Shown here one piece after another: positions 29,543-38,431 of a stretch of DNA of 64,000 bases. The stretch is from positions 62,001 to 126,000 of the forward strand of contig NZ_JANRHG010000001.1 of assembly GCF_024733845.1 (NCBI RefSeq), in the 5' to 3' direction. Each line of letters begins with the position of its first letter. Position 1 is the first letter of the stretch. Both the position numbers and the translations under genes were made by a program. Under the pieces are notes generated by a model, which did not search any database, was not told the origin of the DNA, and saw only the letters and a program-made list of their open reading frames with translations. This DNA comes from Neomoorella sulfitireducens (GTDB taxonomy: Bacteria; Bacillota; DSM-521; Neomoorellales; Neomoorellaceae).

Positions 29543-30259
29543 TTATTGCAACAACCTTTCCACCCGGCTTAACACTTCTTCATAGGCGTCTTCGACGCCG
29601 CCCAGGTCGCGGCGGAAACGGTCCTTGTCCAGTTTTTCCCCGCTGGTGCCGTCCCAGAAGCGGCAGGTGTCGGGGGATATTTCATCGGCCAGGAGAACAG
29701 AGCCGTGGTGCAGGCCAAACTCCAGCTTGAAGTCCACCAGGACCAGGTTGGCTGGTTGCAAGAATTCCGTCAGCAGCTCATTAACCTTCCAGGCGTAGCT
29801 TTCCATTTCTTTAATCTGGGCGTCGGTGGCCAGCTCCAGGGCGGCAATGTGGTAGTTATTAATCATGGGGTCATGGAGTTCATCGGATTTATAATAAAAC
29901 TCCAGCACCGGGCGCTTGAGGGTTGTCCCTTCCTCCAGGCCCAGGCGTTTGGCCAGGCTCCCGGCGGCAATGTTCCGGGCCACCACTTCCACCGGGATGA
30001 TTTCTACCGCCCGCACCAGGAGTTCCCGGGGGCCTGTTTGTTCAATAAAATGGGTGGGGATGCCCCGGCTGGAAAGCACCTGGAAAAACAGGGCTGACAG
30101 CCGGGCATTGATCTCGCCCTTGCGGGCAATGGTGCCTTTTTTCAGGCCGTCAAAGGCCGTGGCGTCGTCCTTGAATTCTACCAGGTACTGGTCGGGGTCA
30201 CCCGTACGGTAGACCCGTTTGGCTTTACCTTCATAGAGCAGCTCTCCTTTAGCAGGCAT
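29543..30259 (-). CDS. purC: SAICAR synthetase
   Basis: PurC joins aspartate to CAIR using ATP. The 238-aa enzyme shows [40 protein letters not shown], and [15 protein letters not shown] with AAGGAGGAATATCC. It lies between purB and purS. Confidence 0.96.
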   Translation of the reverse strand: MPAKGELLYEGKAKRVYRTGDPDQYLVEFKDDATAFDGLKKGTIARKGEINARLSALFFQVLSSRGIPTHFIEQTGPRELLVRAVEIIPVEVVARNIAAGSLAKRLGLEEGTTLKRPVLEFYYKSDELHDPMINNYHIAALELATDAQIKEMESYAWKVNELLTEFLQPANLVLVDFKLEFGLHHGSVLLADEISPDTCRFWDGTSGEKLDKDRFRRDLGGVEDAYEEVLSRVERLLQ

Positions 30260-30271
30260 GGATATTCCTCC

Positions 30272-31567
30272 TTATTCCAATCCCGCGCGGCGGAAGATGT
30301 AATCCACATGGCGCAGGTGGTAGTCGTAGTCAAACAGGGCCTCAATCTCTTTTGCGTCCAGGTAGCTTGTAATGTCCCTATCCTGCAAAACCAGCTCTTT
30401 AAAGGGCCGGCGGGTCTGCCAGGCCTCCATGGCGTTGCGTTGCACCCAGGTATAGGCCGTCTCCCGCAGGACGCCCTTGTTCACCAGGGCCAGGAGCAGC
30501 CGCTGGGAAAAGACCAGCCCGTGGGTGGCTTCGAGGTTACGGCGCATATTCTCCGGGTAGACGTTAAGGCCGGCTATGATTTCGGTGAATTTGACCAGCA
30601 TGTATTCCAGGAGGATGGTGCTGTCGGGTATAATCACCCGCTCGACGGAGGAATGGGTGAGGTCCCGTTCATGCCAGAGGGCGACATTTTCCATGGCCGC
30701 CAGGGCATTGCCTCGTAAAACCCGGGCCAGGCCCGCCACCCGCTCGCACATGATGGGGTTGCGCTTGTGGGGCATGGCCGAGGAGCCCTTCTGTCCCCGG
30801 GCAAAGGGCTCTTCCACTTCCAGAATATCAGTCCGCTGCAGGTTGCGGATTTCCGTGGCCATTTTCTCCAGGGAACTGCCGATGATGGCCAGGGTGGCCA
30901 GGAACTGGGCGTGGCGGTCGCGCTGGATGATCTGGGTGGATACGCCGGCCGGCTGCAGGCCCAGGCGCCGGCAGACGTGTTCCTCCACCCGGGGGTTAAC
31001 ATTGGCAAAGGTGCCCACGGCGCCGGAAACCTTGCCAACGGAGATCATCTCCTTGGCCTGCTCAAGCCTGGTAATGTGCCGGTCTACTTCCATGACCCAG
31101 AGGGCCATTTTCAGGCCGAAGGTAGTGGGCTCGGCGTGGACGCCGTGGGTGCGGCCGATCATAATGGTGTATTTATGTTCCCGGGCCTTTTTGACCAGTT
31201 CGGCCCGCAGTTCCTGCAAATGCTTCAGGAGCAAGTCGGCGGCGTCCCGCATCTGCACCGCCAGGGCCGTATCCAGGACGTCCGAGGAGGTCATGCCCAG
31301 GTGAATATACTTGGAGGCATCGCCCACCTTTTCCGCTACGGCCGTTAGAAAGGCCAGGACATCGTGGCGGGTGGTGGCTTCAATTTCATTGATCCGCTTA
31401 ATATCGAAATCGGCCTTGGCCTTGATTTCTTCCAGGGCGGCCGGCGGGATCTGGCCCAGCTCGGCCCAGGCCTCGCAGGCGTAGATCTCGATGGCCAGCC
31501 AGGTGCGGAATTTATGCTCTGGCTCCCAGATTTTACCCATTTCCGGCAGGGTATAGCGTTCAATCAT
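30272..31567 (-). CDS. purB: adenylosuccinate lyase
   Basis: PurB acts twice in purine synthesis, releasing fumarate from SAICAR and from adenylosuccinate. The 431-aa fumarase-superfamily enzyme shows TSSDVLDTALAVQ, GRTHGVHAEPTTFG and the signature GSSAMPHKRNP. Its ATG overlaps the purE stop by 4 bases (ATGA), so translation is coupled. Confidence 0.96.
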   Translation of the reverse strand: MIERYTLPEMGKIWEPEHKFRTWLAIEIYACEAWAELGQIPPAALEEIKAKADFDIKRINEIEATTRHDVLAFLTAVAEKVGDASKYIHLGMTSSDVLDTALAVQMRDAADLLLKHLQELRAELVKKAREHKYTIMIGRTHGVHAEPTTFGLKMALWVMEVDRHITRLEQAKEMISVGKVSGAVGTFANVNPRVEEHVCRRLGLQPAGVSTQIIQRDRHAQFLATLAIIGSSLEKMATEIRNLQRTDILEVEEPFARGQKGSSAMPHKRNPIMCERVAGLARVLRGNALAAMENVALWHERDLTHSSVERVIIPDSTILLEYMLVKFTEIIAGLNVYPENMRRNLEATHGLVFSQRLLLALVNKGVLRETAYTWVQRNAMEAWQTRRPFKELVLQDRDITSYLDAKEIEALFDYDYHLRHVDYIFRRAGLE

Positions 31568-32088
31568 TTTTTCCCCTCCCGTAGATAACCTTCGATACCT
31601 ACTTGCGCCAGTTTAGCGTCCCGTACCGCCACTTCCCGGGCCAGCTCTGTTTTATAGGCCGCCAGGCGCTCCTGGAGCTGAGAATCGTGAAGGGCCAGGA
31701 TCTGGGCTGCAAGGATGGCGGCATTGGCCGCCCCGTCTATGGCAACGGTGGCCACCGGGATGCCTTTAGGCATCTGTACCATGGCGTAGAGGGAGTCTAC
31801 CCCACCCAGGGTCGCCGTCCTGATGGGCACGCCAATTACCGGCAGAACGGTAACGGCGGCCAGGACCCCGGCCAGGTGGGCTGCCCCGCCGGCGCCGGCG
31901 ATGATGACTTTGAGCCCCCGGCCGGCGGCGTTGCGGGCGTATTCCAAGGCGGCATCCGGCGAACGATGGGCAGATAGGATTCTTACTTCGTAGGGGATCT
32001 GGAAACGCTCCAAGAAGCTTGCGGCCTGGGCCATTACCGGCAGATCGGAGTCGCTGCCCATGACAATACCCACAGTGGTCCCTGGCAT
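31564..32088 (-). CDS. purE: N5-CAIR mutase
   Basis: PurE, class I, moves the carboxyl group of N5-CAIR to give CAIR. The 174-aa protein shows GIVMGSDSDLPVM, SAHRSPDAALEYA, GAGGAAHLAGV and PVIGVPI. No purK is visible next to it, although class I PurE normally works with PurK; purK may lie elsewhere. First gene of the operon, downstream of the tandem riboswitch. Confidence 0.94.
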   Translation of the reverse strand: MPGTTVGIVMGSDSDLPVMAQAASFLERFQIPYEVRILSAHRSPDAALEYARNAAGRGLKVIIAGAGGAAHLAGVLAAVTVLPVIGVPIRTATLGGVDSLYAMVQMPKGIPVATVAIDGAANAAILAAQILALHDSQLQERLAAYKTELAREVAVRDAKLAQVGIEGYLREGKK

Positions 32089-32185
32089 TAAAGCACCACT
32101 CCTTCCTTTAATTTTAGCATTTATTTTATCAGCCTCCTTTATCCTTTTACTGCTTCTTTATTCACCATACGAAGTTAAACTAAAG

Positions 32186-32235
32186 AACCCAGGCAGGGGT
32201 AGGTCACGCAACACTGAAACCTACCCGCCTGGGTT
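32186..32235 (-). terminator. riboswitch-controlled terminator upstream of purE
   Basis: On the minus strand AACCCAGGC-GGGTAGGT pairs with ACCTACCC-GCCTGGGTT (about 17 bp with a small bulge), followed by CTTTAG. The 5' arm overlaps the 3' side of the PRPP aptamer, so ligand-bound aptamer and terminator should exclude each other. The T tract is short but the stem is very strong. Confidence 0.8.
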
Positions 32236-32321
32236 TTTGTCCCTCCGGTGTAGCACCATAGGTGCCTGTACCACTCGGACCTGGCCGCGAAACTTTTTCG
32301 CACGGAACCCTGAGGTACACT
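32219..32321 (-). ncRNA. PRPP riboswitch aptamer (ykkC subtype 2)
   Basis: The minus strand carries the ykkC-class core in order: AGGGTTCCG, a stem, GGTCCGAGTGG, a second stem closed by GGCACC/GGTGC, then CACCGGAGGGACAAAAACCC. A purine operon and an adjacent guanine aptamer point to the PRPP-binding subtype rather than guanidine or ppGpp. Its closing stem uses bases needed for the following terminator, so PRPP binding should favour read-through. Confidence 0.8.
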
Positions 32322-32325
32322 TTCA

Positions 32326-32396
32326 GGCTGTAGCCAGGGCAATTTACGGTTGCCCGGTAGAAACTTGGGAGCCCTATTCCCCCAATTATACAGGCC
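32326..32396 (-). ncRNA. guanine riboswitch aptamer
   Basis: The minus strand has the purine-riboswitch fold: P1 (GGCCTGTA with TACAGCC, one bulge), TATAAT junction, P2 with loop GAATAGG, the conserved CAAGTTTCTACC, P3 with loop AACCGTAAA, and GGCTAC in J3-1. The base equivalent to position 74 is C, which specifies guanine rather than adenine. It stands directly upstream of the PRPP aptamer, with only a few bases between them. Confidence 0.88.
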
Positions 32397-32419
32397 TACC
32401 ATATTTACCTTTCGCCCCC

Positions 32420-32448
32420 ATAATAACAAATGGGGTAATAACTGTCAA
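32420..32448 (-). promoter_or_regulatory. promoter of the purine operon
   Basis: Perfect TTGACA (32448-32443) and TATTAT (32425-32420) on the minus strand, 17 bases apart, about 25 bases before the guanine aptamer. Confidence 0.85.
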
Positions 32449-32658
32449 TAAGCTCTCATCAATATTATTTCCATTTTCTTTGACGTTCTCAAGTTACCTG
32501 GTAGCTGGTATTGACCTTTTAACCAGCATCCCGTAAAACTTTCCTCGGGCGGTAAAAATTACGCCGTCCAAACTTATACTTTCTTAATATTTCTCCACCA
32601 CTTTTATGTTTTAATATAAAGGGGGACAAACTCCGTAATATTCTCAGGAGGTGCTTTG

Positions 32659-33663
32659 ATGTTCCGTCGTCACAAGACAAAATTTTTACTTCTTGTCTTA
32701 GCCCTTGTCGCGATGATTGTTTTTCCCCTGGCAGCCCGGGCTATGACCTACCAGGTGCAGCCCGGCGATAGCCTGTGGCAGATTGCCCGGCGTTTTGGTA
32801 CCAGCATCGCTTCTCTAAAAAGCAGCAATAATTTAAGCAGCGATATTATTTATCCGGGCCAGAACCTGTATATCCCTGATGGGGCGGCAGCAAATACCCC
32901 CGATTACTCTCCCCTGAAAAAGCAAATTGAGGACTACCTGGCCGGCCAGCAGGGAACTTACGGCGTCTACTTTAAAGACATTATTTCCGGCCAGTCCTTC
33001 GGCATCAATGCCGATACCCCGTTGCCTGCAGCCAGCACGGTCAAGCTGCCGGCCGTCCTCTTTATCAATCACCTGGTCGCCCAGGGCAAGCTGGACTGGC
33101 AGCAAAAGCTGATCTACAACAGTGCCACCGACTACCAGGGGGGTAGCGGCATCCTGCAGTTCAGCGTCAAAGACGGGGACAGGCTCACTTTAAGGACCTT
33201 AACAACCCAGGCCATTACCACCAGTGACAATATTGCCTATAATATGCTGCGCAACTTTGTCGGTAAAGGCAGTATCGCCGGTTTCATGCAGGGCCTGGGG
33301 GGACAAACCGTTTTCCCTAACGGCCAAAACTTGAGCACGGCCCGGGATATGGCCACCTACGTCCAGGCCGCCCTGGACTTCGCTAAAGTCAATCCCGACG
33401 GCCGCCGGCTCCTGGACGATATGGCCAACGGCATTTATAACGAAGGTATCCCCTTGCAAATCCCCGACGACGTTACCGTAGCCCACAAGGAAGGCTTCAT
33501 CTGGGGAAGCCCGGGTGACGTAGGCGTGGTCTTTGGCTCCCGGCCCTTCATCGTCACCGTCCTATCCCAGGGTGTCGAAGATCCCGACCAGGGCTTTGCC
33601 AATATAGCGACCATCACGAAAATGATGTATGACTACCAGGAAAAACTGACCCGTAATCAGTAA
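32659..33663 (+). CDS. exported LysM plus class A beta-lactamase-like serine hydrolase
   Basis: The 334-aa product has a signal peptide or N-terminal anchor (about 8-28), one LysM domain (about 30-75: YQVQPGDSLWQIARRFG, YPGQNLYIP) that should bind peptidoglycan, and a serine beta-lactamase/transpeptidase-like domain (about 90-330). Visible catalytic elements are ASTVK (SxxK nucleophile), TSDN (SDN motif) and HKEG in the place of KTG. Such proteins may act on cell wall or penicillins; no resistance role is implied. Start at ATG 32659, seven bases after AGGAGGT; an adjacent TTG is too close. It is monocistronic, ending in a 30-base palindrome. Confidence 0.85.
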   Translation: MFRRHKTKFLLLVLALVAMIVFPLAARAMTYQVQPGDSLWQIARRFGTSIASLKSSNNLSSDIIYPGQNLYIPDGAAANTPDYSPLKKQIEDYLAGQQGTYGVYFKDIISGQSFGINADTPLPAASTVKLPAVLFINHLVAQGKLDWQQKLIYNSATDYQGGSGILQFSVKDGDRLTLRTLTTQAITTSDNIAYNMLRNFVGKGSIAGFMQGLGGQTVFPNGQNLSTARDMATYVQAALDFAKVNPDGRRLLDDMANGIYNEGIPLQIPDDVTVAHKEGFIWGSPGDVGVVFGSRPFIVTVLSQGVEDPDQGFANIATITKMMYDYQEKLTRNQ

Positions 33664-33681
33664 AGGGTAATGATAAAAAGC

Positions 33682-33711
33682 CCCCGGTTGCGCTTTAAAG
33701 CGCAACCGGGG
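33682..33711. terminator. bidirectional terminator between convergent genes
   Basis: A 30-base perfect palindrome of 15-bp arms (CCCCGGTTGCGCTTT and complement) is flanked by AAAAAGC on one side and GACTTT on the other, between a rightward and a leftward gene end. Confidence 0.8.
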
Positions 33712-33732
33712 ACTTTGGCTTGCTGCGCAGCC

Positions 33733-35736
33733 CTATATGTTCCGCGCCACCTCGTAGGCGTCCCATATAGCCCCCATAATGTTCCGGGGTTCCCGGGAGT
33801 CGCCGATAAGATAAAGGCCAGGCATCTTGCCCATCAGGGCGCGGTAAAGTCCCTGCTCGGGCGTAAACCCTGCCGCCACGACTACCGTGTCGGCAGGGAG
33901 GGTTGTTTTATGGAAGGACCTGTCAATCAGGATAACGCCCGCGTCAGTTACCTCTAGCAGGCCGGTACTGGTTCGCCATTCCACCCCTTGATACCGGAGC
34001 ATCTCTATGAGCATGATGCGGTTCATATAGGGCACGGGGATGCCGGCCCGCATCAGGTCGTCCAGGATTTCAATTATCGTCACCTGCTTGCCCTGCCGGG
34101 CCAGCCAGAGGGCGGTTTCGCACCCGGCCAGCCCGCCGCCGATGATCACCACCTTATCGCCGGCCTGCTTTTTACCCAAAAGAATATCAGTTGCCGTGCC
34201 TACCTTTTCTTTGTCGATGCCGGGCACGTCGGGCATGGCCGGTTTGGAGCCGGTGGCCACCACTACCGCGTCGGGATTTTGCTCCAGGACCAGTTCCGGG
34301 GTAACTTCCCGGTTCAGGTTAATCTCGACCTGCAGTTCCCGCAGTTCGGTTTTATACCACTCCAACAGGCGCGCGTCGTCTTTTTTGAATTCCGGCACGG
34401 CGGCAGCGATGACATGGCCGCCCAGTTGATCGCTCTTTTCGTAAAGGGCCACCTGGTGTCCCCTCAGGGCGGCCACCCGGGCCGCCTCCATGCCGGCCAC
34501 GCCGCCGCCGATAATCATTACCTTCCTGGCCGAACTGGCCCGCTCGATGCCATACTCTTTTTCCCGGCCGCAGGCAGGGTTCACGGCGCAGGACAGGGGC
34601 CGGCCCAGGAAGCCCCGCCCCAGGCAGCCGTCATGGCAGCCAATGCAGGGCCGGATCCTGTCAACCCGTCCCGTCATCACTTTGCTGGCCCATTCAGCAT
34701 CGGTTAACAGGCCCCGGCCGATGGCTATCATGTCCGCCTTGCCTTCAACCAGGGCCTGCTCGGCCAGTTCCGGTACTTCCATCCGCCCGGCGACAAGCAC
34801 CGGAACTTTGACCGCTTCTTTTAGCTTTTGGGTTAAAGGCAGGTAACAGCCGTGCTCTTGATAGAGGGGCGGGTGGGCCCAGTACCAGGCGTCATAGGAA
34901 CCGGCGTCGGCGTCAAAGCCGTCGTAACCGGCTTCCTCCAGGATCCTGGCGGCCGCCAGCGCTTCTTCCACGTCGCGGCCTTTTTCGACAAAATCTTCCC
35001 CCGGCAGTCCCCCCTGGCGCCAGTCCTTGATAAAATTCTTGATGCTGAACCTGAGGAGGACGGGGAACTCTTTCCCCACCCTCTTTTTAATCTCCTGCAC
35101 TATTTCGATGGGGAAAGTGAGCCTGCCCCGCAAGTCGCCGCCGTACTTATCCGTGCGGCGGTTGAACAGGGCGATGGTGAACTGGTCGAGGAGATAGCCC
35201 TCATGCATGGCATGAATCTCTACCCCGTCAAACCCGGCCTCTACGGCTATCTCGGCCGCCTCGCCGGCCCTCCGAACCAGCGTTTCGACTTCCCGGGTTG
35301 CCAGCTCCCGGCAGGTTATAGCCGGTTCCCAAAAATTAGGAATGGTTGAAGGGGCGACGGGTTCTCCCGCCAGCATGACCGGCGAGGCCACCCGGCCAAA
35401 ACCCATACCCAGCTGCAGGAATATCCTGGTTCCATAGGCGTGTACCCTTTCCGTCAGCTCGCCTGCCGTGGCGATAAAGTGGGGCGGGTTTACGGATACG
35501 GTGGGAACCATCCCGGGCTTAAACGCTTCAATCTCGTTCTCAACCTTGGTCACACTGGTGATGATTAACCCGGTGCCTCCCCTGGCCCGTTCAATATAAT
35601 AATCTATGGCCCGCTCTGAAAAGCAGCCGTCCGGGGTCACCAGGCCCAGGACCCCCATGGGAGCCATAGCGATTTTATTCTTTACTTCTACCTTACCTAT
35701 CTTGACGGGTTCAAAAAGCCTGGCATAGGCCGCCAT
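33733..35736 (-). CDS. Old Yellow Enzyme family NADH:flavin oxidoreductase (FadH/enoate reductase-like)
   Basis: The 667-aa protein has an FMN-binding TIM barrel (about 1-350) starting FEPVKIGKVEVKNKIAMAPMG, a 4Fe-4S cluster region (CIGCHDGCLGR...CAVNPACGRE), and a C-terminal FAD/NAD(P) module with IIGGGVAGMEAARVAALRGH and IIGGGLAGCETALWLARQG. This is the architecture of 2,4-dienoyl-CoA reductase, enoate reductase and trimethylamine dehydrogenase relatives. Substrate cannot be read; the anaerobic context favours reduction of an activated C=C bond. It is transcribed alone, with AGGAGGTAGC before ATG. Confidence 0.9.
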   Translation of the reverse strand: MAAYARLFEPVKIGKVEVKNKIAMAPMGVLGLVTPDGCFSERAIDYYIERARGGTGLIITSVTKVENEIEAFKPGMVPTVSVNPPHFIATAGELTERVHAYGTRIFLQLGMGFGRVASPVMLAGEPVAPSTIPNFWEPAITCRELATREVETLVRRAGEAAEIAVEAGFDGVEIHAMHEGYLLDQFTIALFNRRTDKYGGDLRGRLTFPIEIVQEIKKRVGKEFPVLLRFSIKNFIKDWRQGGLPGEDFVEKGRDVEEALAAARILEEAGYDGFDADAGSYDAWYWAHPPLYQEHGCYLPLTQKLKEAVKVPVLVAGRMEVPELAEQALVEGKADMIAIGRGLLTDAEWASKVMTGRVDRIRPCIGCHDGCLGRGFLGRPLSCAVNPACGREKEYGIERASSARKVMIIGGGVAGMEAARVAALRGHQVALYEKSDQLGGHVIAAAVPEFKKDDARLLEWYKTELRELQVEINLNREVTPELVLEQNPDAVVVATGSKPAMPDVPGIDKEKVGTATDILLGKKQAGDKVVIIGGGLAGCETALWLARQGKQVTIIEILDDLMRAGIPVPYMNRIMLIEMLRYQGVEWRTSTGLLEVTDAGVILIDRSFHKTTLPADTVVVAAGFTPEQGLYRALMGKMPGLYLIGDSREPRNIMGAIWDAYEVARNI

Positions 35737-35818
35737 TAGAGCTACCTCCTGTTTTGTCCCCTATTAAGTACCTACGATAATTATTTTGCGCCAGTACCGG
35801 CCTTTTATTAGTCCTTTT

Positions 35819-36772
35819 TTATTCTCCCGGCTCCTTATCCCACCGCAGGCCCCGGTAAACAGGATGGCGCAGGCACCCGTCCGGCGTCTGCTCCAGGTAC
35901 TCCACGGTGCAGAGAAGGCGCGGTTCCACCCAGCGGGGCCGGGTCAGGCCCGGTACGGGTTCTCCGAAGGGCGGCGGCACCGCCTTGAGTTTTTTTAGCT
36001 CCGCCAGCAACCGCCTCTCTTCCTCCCGGTCAAAGCCGGTTCCCACCTTGCCCCGGTAGACCAGCCGCCCCTGCCGGTACTCGCCCAGGATGAGGGCCCT
36101 TAAGATACGCTCACCGCTCCCGGGCTCGTACCCTACGATGATAAACTCCTCCGCGCGAGTATGCCGGAATTTGCGCCAGTGGGAGGAACGCCGTCCGGGA
36201 AGGTAGGGGCTGTCTTTGGCCTTGGCCACAACTCCCTCCAGGCCCTGCCTGGTGCAGGTCGCAAAAAAGGTAATGCCGCAGGTTTCAATAAAGCTGGAGA
36301 GGGCCAGGTTGTCCCCCGGCCGCACAGCTTCCTGGAGCAAACCTTTACGCCAGTACAGAGGCCGGAGCATGATGTTTTCGCCCCGGCAGTATAAAAGATC
36401 GAAGGCGACAAAAACGGCCGGGTTTTGCAGAGCGGCCTGCCTGATTTTCACGGGATCGGTAATTCTCCCCCGGGCCTGGAGGCGGCTGAAGGAGGGCCGG
36501 CCTTCCTCTCCCGGGATAATTATCTCCCCGTCCAGGACCGCCGGCTGCATCCCGACCCACCGGTGCAGGCCGGCCAGCTCGGGAAAAGCCGGGGTGATGT
36601 CCAGGAGGTTGCGGGACTGGAGGACGGTTTTCCGGTCCAGGTAAGCCAGGCAACGGTAACCGTCCCATTTCACCTCATAAATAAAGTCGGGGGAATCAAA
36701 GGGGCGGGCGGCCACGGCCAGCATGGGCTTGATTTGAAATACCGGAAGCCGGCCGCCATTATCCCCCCTCAT
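35819..36772 (-). CDS. ligD: ATP-dependent DNA ligase (stand-alone LigD ligase domain)
   Basis: The 317-aa ligase seals DNA ends in non-homologous end joining. It shows the adenylation motif YEVKWDGYRCLAY with its catalytic Lys, LDGEI (motif III), FVAFDLLY (IV), EGVVAKA (V) and the OB domain with KFRHTRAEEFIIVGYEPG. There is no polymerase or 3'-phosphoesterase domain. Its ATG overlaps the ku stop by 4 bases, so the two are co-expressed. The LigD polymerase domain is a separate gene about 2 kb upstream. Confidence 0.92.
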   Translation of the reverse strand: MRGDNGGRLPVFQIKPMLAVAARPFDSPDFIYEVKWDGYRCLAYLDRKTVLQSRNLLDITPAFPELAGLHRWVGMQPAVLDGEIIIPGEEGRPSFSRLQARGRITDPVKIRQAALQNPAVFVAFDLLYCRGENIMLRPLYWRKGLLQEAVRPGDNLALSSFIETCGITFFATCTRQGLEGVVAKAKDSPYLPGRRSSHWRKFRHTRAEEFIIVGYEPGSGERILRALILGEYRQGRLVYRGKVGTGFDREEERRLLAELKKLKAVPPPFGEPVPGLTRPRWVEPRLLCTVEYLEQTPDGCLRHPVYRGLRWDKEPGE

Positions 36773-37602
36773 GAGGTCTTGCGCCGCCGGCGCGGTTTCT
36801 TGGCTTCTTCATCCCCGGCACCGGCGGCCTTTTCCTTTTTGGCCAGTTCGATGCTGGCCTTCAGGGCCTCCATCAGATCGACCACTTTCCCTGCTGCGGG
36901 CCGCGCCGGTACCGCCACCTCTTCACCGGCGACCTTAGCTTCGATAATCTCCAGGAGGGCCTGCCGGTAGGCGTCGGTATATTTTTCCGGCTCAAACCGG
37001 GCCGCCAGGTTGTTAATCAGGGTGACGGCCATTTTGACCTCGTTTTCATGGAGCTTGACGTCAAAATTCAATTCCGGCAGTTGCTCCGCCGTCCGGACCT
37101 CCCGGGGATAAAACATGGTGTGCATTACCAGTCCCTTGCCCGCCGCCCTTATCACCGCCAGGGACTCCCTGGATCTCAACGTGACCCTTGCCACGGCGAT
37201 TTTCCCTGTTGCTTCCATGGCCCGGCGCAGCAAAGCATAGGCTTTATGTCCCATTTCCGCGGGCACCAGGTAATAGGCCCTGTCATAATAAATGGGGTCG
37301 ATCTCCTCCAGGTCGACGAAGTCGAGGATGTTGATGCTTCTGGTCGTCTCCCGGGGAATCCCTTCCAGGTCTTCCTCTTTAAAGATCACGTACTTGCCCT
37401 TTTCGTATTCGTAACCCCGGACGATCTCCTCCGGCGGAACCTCTACCTGGCAGGAGGGGCAGTATTTGCGATACTGGATGGGCGTCCGGCATTTACTGTG
37501 CAGGTAGTTAAGTTTTATATCACTGCTTTCGATAGCTTTATAGAGTTTTACCGGCACGTTGACCAGGCCGAAGCTTATCGCACCTTTCCATAGGGGGCGC
37601 AC
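36769..37602 (-). CDS. ku: Ku homodimeric DNA end-binding protein
   Basis: Ku rings thread onto double-strand ends and recruit LigD. The 277-aa protein begins VRPLWKGAISFGLVNVPVKLY, shows a CxxC in YCPSCQVEV, GYEYEKGKYVIF, and ends in a Lys/Arg-rich tail (KKPRRRRKTS) of the kind known to bind DNA. I choose the GTG at 37602, with GAGGTGAGA upstream; the open frame extends further but has no family similarity. Confidence 0.95.
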   Translation of the reverse strand: MRPLWKGAISFGLVNVPVKLYKAIESSDIKLNYLHSKCRTPIQYRKYCPSCQVEVPPEEIVRGYEYEKGKYVIFKEEDLEGIPRETTRSINILDFVDLEEIDPIYYDRAYYLVPAEMGHKAYALLRRAMEATGKIAVARVTLRSRESLAVIRAAGKGLVMHTMFYPREVRTAEQLPELNFDVKLHENEVKMAVTLINNLAARFEPEKYTDAYRQALLEIIEAKVAGEEVAVPARPAAGKVVDLMEALKASIELAKKEKAAGAGDEEAKKPRRRRKTS

Positions 37603-37749
37603 GACTCTCACCTCGAGGTTGTCCCCGAGCAACCCGGGGCGATCCCGCCACCGGCAACCTTTACGCCCGGGTTTTGCCTGTAGTATCTCCCCCCTGCGGG
37701 CGGGCAATGCACCGGCTAAGCCCGGGCAGGTCTGCCGGCCCGCGCCAAA

Positions 37750-37771
37750 TAAAAATCCGGCCCCCGGCCGG
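37750..37771 (-). terminator. intrinsic terminator after the Uma2 gene
   Basis: A 6-bp stem CCGGCC/GGCCGG with a GGG loop on the minus strand is followed by ATTTTTATTT, two bases past the Uma2 stop codon. Confidence 0.75.
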
Positions 37772-37773
37772 TA

Positions 37774-38337
37774 TTAGAAGATATTTTCTATTTCCACGGC
37801 AAAGCCGCTTATCACCCGCGACCTAACCGTACCCTGCTGCTCGACTTCCTGATCGAGGACAAATTTTCCTTCCTGCCGGCAAAAAACCTGCACCGATTTA
37901 TTCTGGGGATCAACAATCCAGTATTCCCTGACACCCTTTTTTTCATAAACCTTGTACTTGCTCCGCAGGTCGTAATAACCCGTACTGGGGGAGAGTATCT
38001 CCACAACCAGATCCGGGGCGCCGTTGACACGTTTTTCTTCTATAATAGAGAGCCTTTCGTTGGAAATAAAAATTATGTCCGGTTGATAAGTCTCCGTGTC
38101 GTCCAGGTAGACGTCCAAAGGAGCATGCAACACAATGCCCAACCCTTTCTCCAGGACAAAGCCCGCCATTTTTAATTCCAGTTTCATAGCTACCATCTGG
38201 TGATAGGGTGTAGGCGAAGGTGTCATTACCAGTTCCCCCCCGATAAGCTGATAGGGTGACCCCTCCGGGAGGCGGCAATAATCTTCATAAGTGTACCGTT
38301 CCCGGCTCACCGCCAGTTCCGCTAGATTAACGCTCAT
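37774..38337 (-). CDS. Uma2 family (DUF820) endonuclease-like protein
   Basis: The 187-aa protein has the PD-(D/E)XK-like Uma2 fold: YTYEDYCRLPEGSPYQLIGGELVMTPSP, then PDIIFIS, PDLVVEILSPST, and KYKVYEKKGVREYWIVDP. The catalytic Asp, Glu and Lys are present. Family members are abundant in cyanobacteria and Clostridia and often have unknown roles. It lies between the Ku and LigD polymerase genes on the same strand, with its own terminator, so it interrupts the end-joining cluster. Confidence 0.85.
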   Translation of the reverse strand: MSVNLAELAVSRERYTYEDYCRLPEGSPYQLIGGELVMTPSPTPYHQMVAMKLELKMAGFVLEKGLGIVLHAPLDVYLDDTETYQPDIIFISNERLSIIEEKRVNGAPDLVVEILSPSTGYYDLRSKYKVYEKKGVREYWIVDPQNKSVQVFCRQEGKFVLDQEVEQQGTVRSRVISGFAVEIENIF

Positions 38338-38431
38338 TTTCTTGCACCTCCGTCCCTTTGGTAGCGATTTCTTCCAGGCAGGTTTTTCTTTATTTTATCT
38401 AAAAGTTACCGGTTGAGCAAGGAATTAAAAA

